NCBI GenBank assembly: GCA_031271975.1
Contig: JAISUR010000002.1
Coordinates: 1-64,000, forward strand
Origin: Propionibacteriaceae bacterium
GTDB taxonomy: Bacteria; Actinomycetota; Actinomycetes; Propionibacteriales; Propionibacteriaceae
Length of the DNA: 64,000 nt
Reading direction: 5' to 3'
Made by a program: the position numbers and the translations under genes
Shown here: positions 36,887 through 45,882 of the stretch, piece by piece
Layout of the letters: every line of letters starts with the position of its first letter
How positions within the stretch are numbered: position 1 is the first letter of the stretch
The notes under the pieces: model-generated
Seen by the model: only the letters and a program-made list of their open reading frames with translations
Told to the model about the DNA's origin: nothing
Database searches by the model: none

Positions 36887-38323
36887 ATGACGATGGCCCA
36901 ACAGCCCACCCGCAATTGGGTCGAGGTGGTGGCCAATGGGTCGCGCCTGAAATATCTCGGGTTGACGCTGCTGCTGGCATGGCACTATTGCCTCTGGTTC
37001 GTGCCCGACACCTTCCCCGACGTCTTCCTCCTCGACGACCGGATCACCTATTCGTGGCTGGTCGCCTTGGCTTGCACGGGCGTGGTTGGATTTGGCTGCG
37101 TCTTCGCCCTGGGCCGCAAGCGCCACCTCACGCCCAGCCCCGCCTTGGTGTGGGCGGTTTCGGCAGCCGGCGCCCTGGCCAGCATGGGCTTTGTCTTCGC
37201 GATCACGCTCGAGTGGCCCTGGCTGGCCGACTACGCATTCAGCGGCGCCGTGGGAGCCTGCTCGGGCCTGCTGTGGGTCATGTGGGGCGAGCGGTTAGCC
37301 GCACAGCGCGCCAAGTTCACCATCGGCCGCATCGCCCCGACCTACGGCGGCTTCCTGCTGCTCGCCTTGGTGCTGGCGTACGTGATTCCGGGCTGGGGGT
37401 GCCCGGTGTTCGTCGCGCTACTGCCGCTCGGGTCCGGCCTGCTGCTTTGGGCCGCTGGCCGCGGTCGTGCCCAGCAAGGTTATCCGCACCTGCTGCCGCG
37501 GGCCACAGCGAAGGCGGGCACGTTCTCCATCTTGATCGTCTGCTCGATTTCCTTCGTGGCCTCGTTGGTCAGCTATTTCGCCGTGGCGATCGTGCCTTGG
37601 GAGACGTTGTGGGGCGGCACGGAGTTGTCTTTCACCATCGGCATCGCCCTCGGCGCGGCGGCCATCGTCGGTGTCGCCGCGCTGGTGCATTTCTGGCCGG
37701 AGCATTTCACCGTCTTCCGCATGTTTCCCTGGCTGCTCTTCTTGAATGTTGTCGCCTGCGCCCTGATTCTGCTCACAGTCAACGGGGATGGCTTGGCGTT
37801 CATGATCGCGCTTGGAGTTTCGTCGGTCTTCGAGATTCTGCTGATGATGTACATGGGCTCGCTAACGTTGCGCGGCTATACGGCGCCGGGTGTGGCGTTC
37901 GGCCTGAGCACCGGCTCGATCCGGCTCGGAATCTGCCTGGGCAACTCGCTGTCGCTGGTATACGAGCGCGTGCCGGGCCTGTACGACTTGGCGATGCCCA
38001 CCACGATGGCGTTCCTGGTGGTCTTGGCCGCGCTGCTGGTACCGCTGGTACGCCAGGAATTCGCTCTGAACGAGTTGGTGCGCCCGCCGCAAAACACCTC
38101 CGAGTTGGATACCGTCATCGCCCACGCCGCCGCCGAGTTCAAGCTCTCCGAACGCGAACGCGAGATCGTCGCCGCCATCGCGCGCGGCTATACGGCAGCG
38201 GCGGTGGGGGAGAAGCTGTTTATCTCCACGCACACGGTCAACACGCACATCCAGCATATCTACGACAAGATGGGCATCCACAAACGCTCGGAGTTGCTGA
38301 ACTACCTGAACAAGCGCGACTGA
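36887..38323 (+). CDS. Membrane-bound LuxR-family transcription regulator
   Basis: A 478-residue protein with about 12 hydrophobic helices (residues 20-410) and a C-terminal LuxR/GerE DNA-binding domain: LSEREREIVAAIARGYTAAAVGEKLF, then ISTHTVNTHIQHIYDKMGIHKRSELL. Proteins of this layout are numerous in Eggerthella-type actinobacteria, often beside respiratory reductase genes, as I recall. Here it follows fixX by 59 nt on the same strand with AAGGGGGAT before the start, and likely senses the substrate or respiratory state and controls the cluster. The perfect dyad at 24664-24687 is a candidate site. The ATG at 36893 is an alternative start. Confidence 0.85.
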   Translation: MTMAQQPTRNWVEVVANGSRLKYLGLTLLLAWHYCLWFVPDTFPDVFLLDDRITYSWLVALACTGVVGFGCVFALGRKRHLTPSPALVWAVSAAGALASMGFVFAITLEWPWLADYAFSGAVGACSGLLWVMWGERLAAQRAKFTIGRIAPTYGGFLLLALVLAYVIPGWGCPVFVALLPLGSGLLLWAAGRGRAQQGYPHLLPRATAKAGTFSILIVCSISFVASLVSYFAVAIVPWETLWGGTELSFTIGIALGAAAIVGVAALVHFWPEHFTVFRMFPWLLFLNVVACALILLTVNGDGLAFMIALGVSSVFEILLMMYMGSLTLRGYTAPGVAFGLSTGSIRLGICLGNSLSLVYERVPGLYDLAMPTTMAFLVVLAALLVPLVRQEFALNELVRPPQNTSELDTVIAHAAAEFKLSEREREIVAAIARGYTAAAVGEKLFISTHTVNTHIQHIYDKMGIHKRSELLNYLNKRD

Positions 38324-38330
38324 TCCTGGA

Positions 38331-39569
38331 TCAGGCCAGTTCGACGGCCTTCTCATACGGCGCCAACGTGCGCACGTCTTTGCTGGTCAAAGCGCCGACC
38401 AGGATCACGACGCAAGCCACGGAGCAGAAGATCGCCGTCTGGTGCGGGCCGAACGCGCTTGACGCCGGCCCTGCGAGCACCAGACCCAGCGGGCCGAACA
38501 GCATGGAGCCGAATGCGTCGTAGGACGCCACCCGGGACAGCGATTCGGGCGGAACTTCCAGTTGCATCGCCGTCATCCAGTAGACGGAGAACACTTGGAA
38601 CCCGAACCCCATCGCCACCGCGGTGGCCGCTATCGACCACAGCGGGAATTGGCATCCCAGCAGCAGCCCCGGGACGCCGCACAGCAGCGACAGCGCGCAA
38701 CCCACGAAGATCGGATGCCGCGGGCGCCAGAACATGCTCACCACCATGCCCGTGATGGCGCCCACCGCTTCGCCGGCGAGCACTATCGACCAGCCGATGG
38801 CGCCGCCCAAGTCAGCCTTGGCGATCACCGGCCCCAGCACGCCGACAGTGGCTTCGAAGAACGCGTACATCAATCCCCAGGCGAGCACGATCACCCACAG
38901 CCACTGCCGCGAGGAGAACTCGCCCCAGCCTTGCCGCAGTTGGGTGAGCATTGATTCGGCGCGGCTCGCCGTGTGGGACGTCTTGGGCAGGCGCAGCATC
39001 AGCGCCGCCGAAGCCAGGTAGAGGGCGGACGCGGACACCAGCGCCAGCCCGCCGCCCAGGAAGGCTACCGTCACCCCGCCGGCCACGACGCCGATGAGCC
39101 GCGAGAACGCGTTGGCGCCTTGCAGGTAGGCGTTGGCTTCGGTGAGGTGTTCGGCCGGGACCAGGTCAGGGATGATTCCGGTCAGCGCCGGGTAGACGAG
39201 CGATCCGGACACGCCGGTGAGCGCGGCGCACGCGCACATGGCCCACAGCGGGGGAGCCTCGGTGAACATCAGCAAGCCGATTGCCAGCCAGCCCAGGCCG
39301 ACGCCGGTTTCGCCGAGGGCGATCAGCCGCGAGCGCGAGTATCTGTCCGCCACCACGCCGCCGAACAGCATCATGATGACGGCGGGCGTCAATTGGAAGG
39401 CCAGCACCGTGGACAGCATCACTTCGGTTCCGCCTGGTATGTCGAGGATGCCGAAGGCCAGCGCGACCGGGGCGAACGCGAAGGCCAGCATGGCCAGAGT
39501 CCGCGCCGCGAACAGGGTCACATAGTTGCGGTCGTGGAGCAGCACGACAGCGCCCGTAGGCATGGTCAT
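38331..39569 (-). CDS. MFS transporter (MFS_3, exporter-like)
   Basis: A 412-residue, 12-helix protein. It has FGGVVADRYSRSRLIALGETG after helix 2 and resembles the MFS_3/EntS group, which exports siderophores or drugs. It is convergent with the LuxR gene, 7 nt apart, and AAGGAG precedes its ATG. Nothing ties it to the carnitine-like cluster apart from closeness. Confidence 0.8.
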   Translation of the reverse strand: MTMPTGAVVLLHDRNYVTLFAARTLAMLAFAFAPVALAFGILDIPGGTEVMLSTVLAFQLTPAVIMMLFGGVVADRYSRSRLIALGETGVGLGWLAIGLLMFTEAPPLWAMCACAALTGVSGSLVYPALTGIIPDLVPAEHLTEANAYLQGANAFSRLIGVVAGGVTVAFLGGGLALVSASALYLASAALMLRLPKTSHTASRAESMLTQLRQGWGEFSSRQWLWVIVLAWGLMYAFFEATVGVLGPVIAKADLGGAIGWSIVLAGEAVGAITGMVVSMFWRPRHPIFVGCALSLLCGVPGLLLGCQFPLWSIAATAVAMGFGFQVFSVYWMTAMQLEVPPESLSRVASYDAFGSMLFGPLGLVLAGPASSAFGPHQTAIFCSVACVVILVGALTSKDVRTLAPYEKAVELA

Positions 39570-39645
39570 GGCTTCTCCTTCGTCCCCAACTTGCGCGCAG
39601 CCTTAAATGCTCTCAAGCCGATGTGGGAAAGTCAAAACGGCCGGG

Positions 39646-40572
39646 TCAAGCTCGCGGGTGGGCCTGTTCGAAGACAGCCCGCAAACGCTCGCTGGTCACG
39701 TGCGTGTAGATCTGCGTGGTCGCCAGCGAGGAGTGGCCGAGCATTTCCTGCACGCTGCGCAGATCCGCGCCGCCTTCCAGCAGGTGTGTCGCCATGGCGT
39801 GCCGCAATCCGTGTGGGCCGAGGTCGGGCGCGTCCGGGGCCAACGCCAACGTGCGGTGGACGATCCGGCGCACCACCCGCGGGTCGATGCGCTTGCCCTG
39901 GTCGCCGACGAACACGGCTTGCCCCGCGGCGGGGCCAGCGAGTTGCCCGCGCAGTTCCAGCCAATCTGCCAGCGCCCGCAGCGCAGGGGCTCCAATCGGG
40001 ACGACGCGCTGCTTGTTGCCTTTGCCCAGCACCCGCAGGGTGCCGCGGGCCTGGTCGATCTCGCCGACGTCCAGCCCGCACAGTTCGCTCACGCGGATGC
40101 CGGCGGCGTAAAGCGTCTCGATGATGGCCAGGTCTCGGCTCGCGGAGGCCTTTTGCCGGGAATCTTCCGCGCTGTCCAGCCGTCCGCGCAGCGCGTCCAT
40201 GAACGCGTCCACGTGGGATGAGCGCAGGGTGGGCGGGAGCTTGCGGCGCACTTTCGGCGAACTGAGGCCCGCCGCCGGGTCGCGTGTGATCCGCTTCTCG
40301 CGCAGCGCCCAGGCGAAGAACGAGCGCAGGGCGGCTACGCGGCGTTGCAACGTGGCGCGTTCGGCGCCAATGGCGTGCTGGTTGCCCAGCCAGGTGCGCA
40401 GGGCGTGGGTGTCCACGGATCGCAGGCATGTGGTGCCGGTGCGTTCCAGGTGTCCCAGCACTTGGGCTATGTCTCCCGCATACGATTTCACCGTGTGGGC
40501 GGAGTACCCGCGTTCGGATTCGAGGTACGCGGCGAACGCCGCCAGCGCCGACTCGAATTCCGCGGTTTCCAT
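39646..40572 (-). CDS. xerC: Site-specific tyrosine recombinase XerC
   Basis: Resolves chromosome dimers together with XerD. The 308-residue protein has an N-terminal SAM-like DNA-binding domain (residues 1-90) and a catalytic domain with Arg160 (AAGIRVSELCGLD), Lys184 (GKGNKQR), His254 and Arg257 (HGLRHAMATH), His280 (GHSSLATTQ) and the nucleophile Tyr289. Location next to def and rpsB is the usual actinobacterial place for XerC. The much longer open frame upstream overlaps def and is not used. Confidence 0.93.
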   Translation of the reverse strand: METAEFESALAAFAAYLESERGYSAHTVKSYAGDIAQVLGHLERTGTTCLRSVDTHALRTWLGNQHAIGAERATLQRRVAALRSFFAWALREKRITRDPAAGLSSPKVRRKLPPTLRSSHVDAFMDALRGRLDSAEDSRQKASASRDLAIIETLYAAGIRVSELCGLDVGEIDQARGTLRVLGKGNKQRVVPIGAPALRALADWLELRGQLAGPAAGQAVFVGDQGKRIDPRVVRRIVHRTLALAPDAPDLGPHGLRHAMATHLLEGGADLRSVQEMLGHSSLATTQIYTHVTSERLRAVFEQAHPRA

Positions 40573-40608
40573 GAGTCCAGCGTCCCACGCCGCGGCCCAA
40601 AACGGACG

Positions 40609-40614
40609 TAAGAT
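40609..40614 (+). promoter_or_regulatory. Probable -10 box of leaderless def
   Basis: TAAGAT lies 7 nt before the GTG at 40622, with no ribosome site. The alternative in-frame ATG at 40613 would lie inside this box. Confidence 0.5.
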
Positions 40615-40621
40615 GTGCGTC

Positions 40622-41212
40622 GTGGCTGTGGATGAACTGATGAGCGGCGGCAAGGTCCGGCCGATCACGCGGTGGGGGACGCCGGTGATGCACGCCCCCA
40701 CCAAGCCGATCACCGTATTCGACGACGATCTGCGGGAGTTGGTCCGCGACATGTTCGCCACCATGGCGGCCGCTCCCGGGGTGGGCCTGGCGGCCACCCA
40801 GGTCGGCTTGGGAATTTCGCTGTTCGTGTTCAGCTGCCCCGACGATGACGACCACTATCACCACGGCGCGATCTGCAACCCGAGTGTGACCACTCCGGAA
40901 GGGCCGGAGCGCACGCTGGAGTCCATCGAGGAGGGCTGCCTGTCGCTGCCCGGCGGCTATGCTCCGCTGGCACGGCCCACGTTGGCCACCTGCACCGGCG
41001 TCGACCCCTGGGGCAATCCGGTCACCGTCCACGGCACGGGATTGCTGGCGCGGTGCCTGCAGCATGAGACGGACCACCTTTACGGCACCGTCTTCGGGGA
41101 CCGCCTTTCCGGCCGCGTGCGCCGCAAGCTCTACCAGCAGCACGACGAGTTGGCGCATCTGTATCCGGACGATTGGCCGGTGACGCCGCGCAAGAAGTCG
41201 GCGGACGAGTAG
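40622..41212 (+). CDS. def: Peptide deformylase
   Basis: Removes the formyl group from new proteins; metal-dependent. The 196-residue protein has motif 1 GVGLAATQVG (residues 53-62), motif 2 EGCLSLP with the metal Cys106 and motif 3 QHETDHLYG with His148, Glu149 and His152. The Asp-His-rich stretch PDDDDHYHH near residue 76 is unusual for the family. The GTG at 40622 is preferred because of the -10 box 7 nt before it; the ATG at 40613 is the other option. It is divergent from xerC, 49 nt apart. Confidence 0.92.
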   Translation: MAVDELMSGGKVRPITRWGTPVMHAPTKPITVFDDDLRELVRDMFATMAAAPGVGLAATQVGLGISLFVFSCPDDDDHYHHGAICNPSVTTPEGPERTLESIEEGCLSLPGGYAPLARPTLATCTGVDPWGNPVTVHGTGLLARCLQHETDHLYGTVFGDRLSGRVRRKLYQQHDELAHLYPDDWPVTPRKKSADE

Positions 41213-41213
41213 G

Positions 41214-42143
41214 TCACAAGAACCCTTCCGGATCCACGTGGCGCCCGTCGACCTTCACTGAGAAGTGCAGGTGGCAGCCGGTCGCCCAGCCCGTGTCGCC
41301 CACCTTCCCAACCACCTGGCCGCGGACCAGTTTCTGCCCGGCGTGCACCAAGTACCCCTGGGCGTGCAGGTACATCGTCTCCAGCTTGTGCCCGCCCACC
41401 GTGCCATGGCTGACCAGCAGCCGGTGTCCGCCGGACTCGTCGAACGACACCCGCTCGACCACTCCGGGCGCGGCGACCCGGATGGGCGAGCCGCACGACG
41501 CGCCGATGTCGACGCCTTCGTGCATGCGCCATTCCTTGAAAATCGGGTGGAAGCGCATTCCGAAGCCCGAGCCCACTTCGCCGTTGGCCGGGAAGGTGAA
41601 CAGGCCCGGGATGCCATGGCCGGAGTCGAGGGCGGCTGCCCGGGCGGCGGCTTTCGAATCGGCGATGCCGACGGCCGATTCCGGCAGTAGGCGCACGGAC
41701 AAATCGGCGAGCATGCTGAGCGGGTCCAGGTAGGTGTCGCCCCGCTTGAGGCCCCAATGCAGACAGGTGCCGCCCGGACAGGCATGTCCGGACTCGAGCG
41801 TGCCGATGGCTTGCCCCGCTGCCACCTTGTCGCCAACGCGGACTTCCGCGCTGACTGGTTCATAGGTTGTGCGCAGCTCTCCGTGGGTGACGGTGACCAC
41901 GCCTCTTCCGGCGAGCTTGCCCGCATAGGTGATGGTGCCGCCGGCCGCAGCTGAGACCACCTCGCCAACTTGGCCCAAGATGTCCACTCCGCGGTGCCCG
42001 GATTGCCAATCGGGCACCGGCGCGCTGAACCGCCGCACCACCGGCCCCGGGATGGGAGCGATGAGGCTGAGTGCCCACGCTGGGGCCGGGGCGAGGCACG
42101 TGGCGCACATCGCCAGCGCCAACATCATCGTGATCCGCTTCAT
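41214..42143 (-). CDS. Secreted protein with two peptidase M23 domains
   Basis: A 309-residue exported protein with a signal peptide of about 24 residues ([24 protein letters not shown]). The first M23 domain, about residues 30-140, has [26 protein letters not shown] and [16 protein letters not shown], the form seen in the single-domain M23 protein next to rpsB in many actinobacteria. The second domain, about residues 190-309, has [30 protein letters not shown] and [12 protein letters not shown], a complete lysostaphin-type zinc site. It probably cuts peptidoglycan cross-links or helps activate a cell-division hydrolase. The stop is 1 nt from the def stop (convergent). Confidence 0.88.
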   Translation of the reverse strand: MKRITMMLALAMCATCLAPAPAWALSLIAPIPGPVVRRFSAPVPDWQSGHRGVDILGQVGEVVSAAAGGTITYAGKLAGRGVVTVTHGELRTTYEPVSAEVRVGDKVAAGQAIGTLESGHACPGGTCLHWGLKRGDTYLDPLSMLADLSVRLLPESAVGIADSKAAARAAALDSGHGIPGLFTFPANGEVGSGFGMRFHPIFKEWRMHEGVDIGASCGSPIRVAAPGVVERVSFDESGGHRLLVSHGTVGGHKLETMYLHAQGYLVHAGQKLVRGQVVGKVGDTGWATGCHLHFSVKVDGRHVDPEGFL

Positions 42144-42448
42144 ATTGCTCAGTATCCGAACCTGCCCGCCCCACTTGCGGCGGCGTTTTCTGCCCTGTGG
42201 ATATCCGGCAGGGCGCAGCTTGGGATGTGGAAAAGCCATTGCCGGTTGGCTGCGGCGGCCGTGATCGCCGTGGAGTTCGGCAAGTGCTACGATATTCGCT
42301 GCACCTCGTATGGGGTGACTTCGCATGTGGCGCCAAACGCCGGTCCCGAGGTCCGAATAGGTGGGATCCGGTGGCCACATCAGGGGAGCCGAAGGGTTCG
42401 GTTCCGACTAACCCAAAGCGGGCGTCAGCCTGCGTGAAAGGATCGGCC
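42144..42448 (+). promoter_or_regulatory. rpsB upstream region with extended -10 box and leader
   Basis: This 305-bp gap between the divergent M23 gene and rpsB holds no gene. TGcTACGAT at 42285-42293 is an extended -10 box giving a leader of about 150 nt. Near the 3' end of the leader lies a hairpin, GGGTT (42394-42398) with AACCC (42410-42414), and the ribosome site AAAGGA comes just before the start. A long leader is common for rpsB and may serve S2 feedback. Confidence 0.45.
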
Positions 42449-43747
42449 ATGGCCGTCGTCACCACCCGTCAACTTCTTGATTCCGGCGTTCACTTCGGGC
42501 ATCAGACCCGGCGTTGGAATCCCAAGATGAAGAAGTTCATCTTCACCGAGCGCAACGGCATCTACATCATCGACCTGCAGCAGTCGCTCACCTACATCGA
42601 CACGGCTTACGGGTTTGTCAAGGATCTCGTGGCCCGTGGCGGCCAGATCCTGTTCGTCGGCACGAAGAAGCAGGCCCAAGAGTCCATCGCCGAGCAAGCC
42701 ACCCGTGTCGGCATGCCGTTTGTGAACCAGCGTTGGCTGGGCGGGATGCTCACCAACTTCGCCACCATCAGCAAGCGCATCGCCAAGATGAAGGAATTGG
42801 AAGGCCTCAACTTCGACGACGTCGCCGCCTCCGGCATGACGAAGAAAGAACTGTTGCAGCAGAAGCGGAAGAAGGACAAGCTCGCCAAGACGCTCTCCGG
42901 CATCCGCGACATGGGCCGCCTGCCGCAGGCGATCTGGGTGGTCGACACCAAGAAGGAACACCTGGCCATCGACGAGGCCCGCAAACTGAACATCCCGATT
43001 GTGGGCATCTTGGACACCAACTGCGATCCGGACGAGGTCGACTACGCCATTCCGGGCAACGACGACGCGATCCGCTCCGTCGGCCTGCTCACGCGCGTGA
43101 TCGCCGACGCGGTCGCCGACGGCCTGCTGGCGCGTTCGCAGGTCGCCGCCAGCGACGAAGAAGCCGAACCCATGCCGGATTGGGAGCGCGCCCTGCTCGC
43201 CGGCGCCGAGGGCGAACCGGCCGAGCAAGCCCGCGAGACCGCCGTCCGCGAGGAGGCCAAGGCCAAGAAGGAAGAAATCCGCGAAGAGGCCAAGGCTGTG
43301 GCCGAGCAGGTGGCCGCAGACGTGGCCGAGATCGCCCGCGACGTGGCGATCGAGGAGACGGAAAAGGCCGCCGCCAAGCCGGCCAAGGACAAGGCCGCCG
43401 AAGCCAAGCCCGCCGCCGCGGAGGAGCCTGCCAAGGAAGAGCCCAAGGCCAAGGCAGAGCCTAAGGCCAAGGAAAAGGCTGCTGCGGAACCCGCCGCCGA
43501 GGCGAAGGAAGACGCCAAGCCCGAGCCCAAGGCGGAGCCCAAGGCCGAGAAGAAGCCGGAGCCGAAGGATGAGCCCAAGGCTGAGGCGAAGGCCGAGCCC
43601 AAGGCGGAGCCGAAGGCCGACAAGAAGCCCGCGGCCAAGGATGAGCCCAAGGCTGAGGCTGTAGACGAACCAAAGACCAAAGCCCACAAGGCAGAAGACA
43701 AGCCCGAAAAGGCCGCGAAGGCCGACGACGACGAGAAGAAGGACTAA
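42449..43747 (+). CDS. rpsB: 30S ribosomal protein S2 with long low-complexity tail
   Basis: Small-subunit protein S2. The core, residues 1 to about 245, is normal: [54 protein letters not shown] and [20 protein letters not shown]. The whole protein has 432 residues against the usual 250-300, because of about 175 residues of Ala/Glu/Lys/Pro-rich sequence from about residue 255, including repeats of [10 protein letters not shown] type. The start ATG has AAAGGA before it. It heads an operon with tsf (3 nt gap). Confidence 0.95.
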   Translation: MAVVTTRQLLDSGVHFGHQTRRWNPKMKKFIFTERNGIYIIDLQQSLTYIDTAYGFVKDLVARGGQILFVGTKKQAQESIAEQATRVGMPFVNQRWLGGMLTNFATISKRIAKMKELEGLNFDDVAASGMTKKELLQQKRKKDKLAKTLSGIRDMGRLPQAIWVVDTKKEHLAIDEARKLNIPIVGILDTNCDPDEVDYAIPGNDDAIRSVGLLTRVIADAVADGLLARSQVAASDEEAEPMPDWERALLAGAEGEPAEQARETAVREEAKAKKEEIREEAKAVAEQVAADVAEIARDVAIEETEKAAAKPAKDKAAEAKPAAAEEPAKEEPKAKAEPKAKEKAAAEPAAEAKEDAKPEPKAEPKAEKKPEPKDEPKAEAKAEPKAEPKADKKPAAKDEPKAEAVDEPKTKAHKAEDKPEKAAKADDDEKKD

Positions 43748-43750
43748 CTG

Positions 43751-44563
43751 ATGGCTATCACCGCTGCAGATGTTAAGAAGCTGCGCGACCTCACGGGCGC
43801 GGGCATGATGGACGCCAAGAAGGCGCTAACCGAGGCTGACGGCGATTTCGACGCCGCAATTGAGATTCTGCGTGTGAGCGGGCAGGCCAAGATGGCCAAG
43901 CGCTCCGACCGCGAGGCCTCCAACGGCCTGGTGGCTTCGGCCGGTAAGACAGTCATCCAGTTGGGCGCTGAGACGGACTTCGTCGCGAAGAACGCCGAGT
44001 TCATGCAGCTCGCCGCGGATATCGCGGCCGCCGTCGACGCCGCCAAGCCCGCCGATCTGGAAGCCGCTTTGGCTGTCGCGCTGCCCTCGGGCGAGAGCGT
44101 CGCCGACGCGGTGACGAACTTGAGCGCCAAGATCGGCGAGAAGCTCGAGCTGGCCAACGTCGCCTCCTACGACGGCGACGTGTCGATCTACCTGCACAAG
44201 CGCTCGTCCGACCTGCCGCCGCAGGTGGGCGTCATGCTGGAGTACACCGGCGGCGACGAGGCCTTCGCCCGTGGCATCGCGATGCAGATCGCCGCCATGT
44301 CGCCGCAGTGGGTTTCCCGCGAAGACGTCCCCGCCGACGTCATCGAGAAGGAGCGCCATATCGCCGAGCTGACGGCCAAGGAAGAGGGCAAGCCCGAGCA
44401 GATCATCCCGCGCATCGTGGAAGGCCGCCTGGGCGGCTTCTACAAGGAGGTGTGCCTGGTAGAGCAGGCGTCCGTGTCGGACGACAAGCTCACGGTCGGC
44501 GATTTGCTCAAGAAGAATGGCGCGACGGTCAAGCGTTTCGTGCGCTTCTCCGCTGGAGCGTGA
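43751..44563 (+). CDS. tsf: Elongation factor Ts
   Basis: Recycles EF-Tu by exchanging GDP for GTP. The 270-residue protein has the N-terminal UBA-like domain ([34 protein letters not shown]), [10 protein letters not shown] near residue 75 and the core domains with [26 protein letters not shown] at the end. Standard gene order after rpsB and standard length. Confidence 0.96.
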   Translation: MAITAADVKKLRDLTGAGMMDAKKALTEADGDFDAAIEILRVSGQAKMAKRSDREASNGLVASAGKTVIQLGAETDFVAKNAEFMQLAADIAAAVDAAKPADLEAALAVALPSGESVADAVTNLSAKIGEKLELANVASYDGDVSIYLHKRSSDLPPQVGVMLEYTGGDEAFARGIAMQIAAMSPQWVSREDVPADVIEKERHIAELTAKEEGKPEQIIPRIVEGRLGGFYKEVCLVEQASVSDDKLTVGDLLKKNGATVKRFVRFSAGA

Positions 44564-44604
44564 TCTTTCGGTAGGCTGTCCCCAGTCGAGTTGAGGAGGG
44601 GCCA

Positions 44605-45312
44605 GTGTCGTACCGCCGAGTCTTGTTGAAACTCTCTGGTGAAGCCTTCGGTGGGGGATCGGTCGGAGTCGATCCCGATGTGGTCTCTTCGATCGCCAAG
44701 CAGGTCGCGGCTGTGGTGCGCGAAGGCACGCAGGTGGCGATCGTCACGGGCGGTGGCAACTTCTTCCGCGGCGCCGAATTGCAGACACGCGGCATGGATC
44801 GCGCCCGGGCCGATTACATGGGCATGCTGGGCACGGTGATGAACTGTCTGGCCTTGCAGGACTTCTGCGAGAAGGCCGGCGTGCCGACGCGTGTCCAAAC
44901 AGCCATCACCATGGGCCAAGTTGCCGAGCCATACATCCCGCTGCGCGCTATCCGGCACCTGGAGAAAGGCCGCGTGGTTATTTTTGGCGCGGGTTCGGGA
45001 ATGCCCTTCTTCTCCACCGACACAGTGGCCGCCCAGCGGGCGCTGGAGATCGGCGCCGAAGTGCTGCTGATGGCTAAACAGGGCACGGACGGGGTTTATG
45101 ACGCCGATCCGCGCCACAACCCGGGAGCGAAGAAGTTCGACGACCTGAGCTACGACGAGTACCTGGCCCGGGACTTGAAAGTCGCTGACGCGACAGCGGT
45201 CTCCATGGCCCGCGACTACAACCTTCCGATGATCTTCTTCGACTTGGGCGTCGAGGGGAATATCGCAAAGTGCGTCGCAGGTGAGAAGATCGGTACCACA
45301 CTGCATTCGTGA
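44605..45312 (+). CDS. pyrH: UMP kinase
   Basis: Phosphorylates UMP to UDP. The 235-residue protein has [12 protein letters not shown] at the start, [28 protein letters not shown] and [22 protein letters not shown], as in the amino-acid-kinase fold PyrH family. The start is GTG at 44605 with GAGGAGG before it. A TAGGCT box at 44572-44577 may give a promoter in the 41-nt gap after tsf. It precedes frr in the usual order. Confidence 0.96.
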   Translation: MSYRRVLLKLSGEAFGGGSVGVDPDVVSSIAKQVAAVVREGTQVAIVTGGGNFFRGAELQTRGMDRARADYMGMLGTVMNCLALQDFCEKAGVPTRVQTAITMGQVAEPYIPLRAIRHLEKGRVVIFGAGSGMPFFSTDTVAAQRALEIGAEVLLMAKQGTDGVYDADPRHNPGAKKFDDLSYDEYLARDLKVADATAVSMARDYNLPMIFFDLGVEGNIAKCVAGEKIGTTLHS

Positions 45313-45322
45313 CGGAGGACAA

Positions 45323-45880
45323 ATGATCGCCGACATCATCAAAGAGGCCGAACACAAGATGGACGGCACCTTGGACCACGCCCGCGAGGAGTTTGCCGGC
45401 ATCCGCACCGGGCGCGCGCATCCGGCAATGTTTAACAAGCTGATGGTCGACTACTACGGGGTGCCCACGCCGCTGCAGCAGTTGGCCACGTTCCAGGTGC
45501 CCGAGGCGCGCACCGTGCTGATCAGCCCCTTCGACCGCAACGCGATGGCCGGCATTGAGCGCGCCATCCGCGATTCGGACTTGGGCGTGAATCCCGCCAA
45601 CGACGGCGCGGTCATTCGCCTGAACATGCCGCAACTTACCGAAGAGCGCCGCAAGGAGTACATCAAGGTCGCCCGGCACAAGGCGGAAGAGGGCCGCGTC
45701 GCGATCCGCAACGTCCGCAGGCACGCCATTGAGTCGGTCCAGAAGCTGCTCAAGGCGAAAGAGATCGGTGAGGACGACGCCCGCAACGCCGAGAAGCAAC
45801 TCGACGGCATCACGAAGAAGCGCGTGGACATCGTCGACGAGTTGCTGAAAGCCAAAGAAGCGGAGCTGCTCGAAGTCTGA
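45323..45880 (+). CDS. frr: Ribosome recycling factor
   Basis: Splits the post-termination ribosome together with EF-G. It is a 185-residue protein of normal length: KMDGTLDHAREEFAGIRTGRAHPAMFN, PEARTVLISPFDRNAM, DLGVNPANDGAVIRLNMPQLTEERRKE and VRRHAIESVQKLLK. GGAGGACAA precedes the ATG at 45323, 10 nt after pyrH. Confidence 0.96.
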   Translation: MIADIIKEAEHKMDGTLDHAREEFAGIRTGRAHPAMFNKLMVDYYGVPTPLQQLATFQVPEARTVLISPFDRNAMAGIERAIRDSDLGVNPANDGAVIRLNMPQLTEERRKEYIKVARHKAEEGRVAIRNVRRHAIESVQKLLKAKEIGEDDARNAEKQLDGITKKRVDIVDELLKAKEAELLEV

Positions 45881-45882
45881 AT

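Noticed and set aside
42197..42448. N-terminal extension of rpsB from an upstream GTG
   Set aside because: The extension lacks S2 sequence and crosses the promoter and leader; S2 starts at [10 protein letters not shown] with a ribosome site.
43200..43747. Low-complexity rpsB tail as an assembly or frame error
   Set aside because: The reading frame continues without a break to a normal stop 3 nt before tsf, and the composition is typical of Lys/Ala/Glu tails in actinobacterial proteins.
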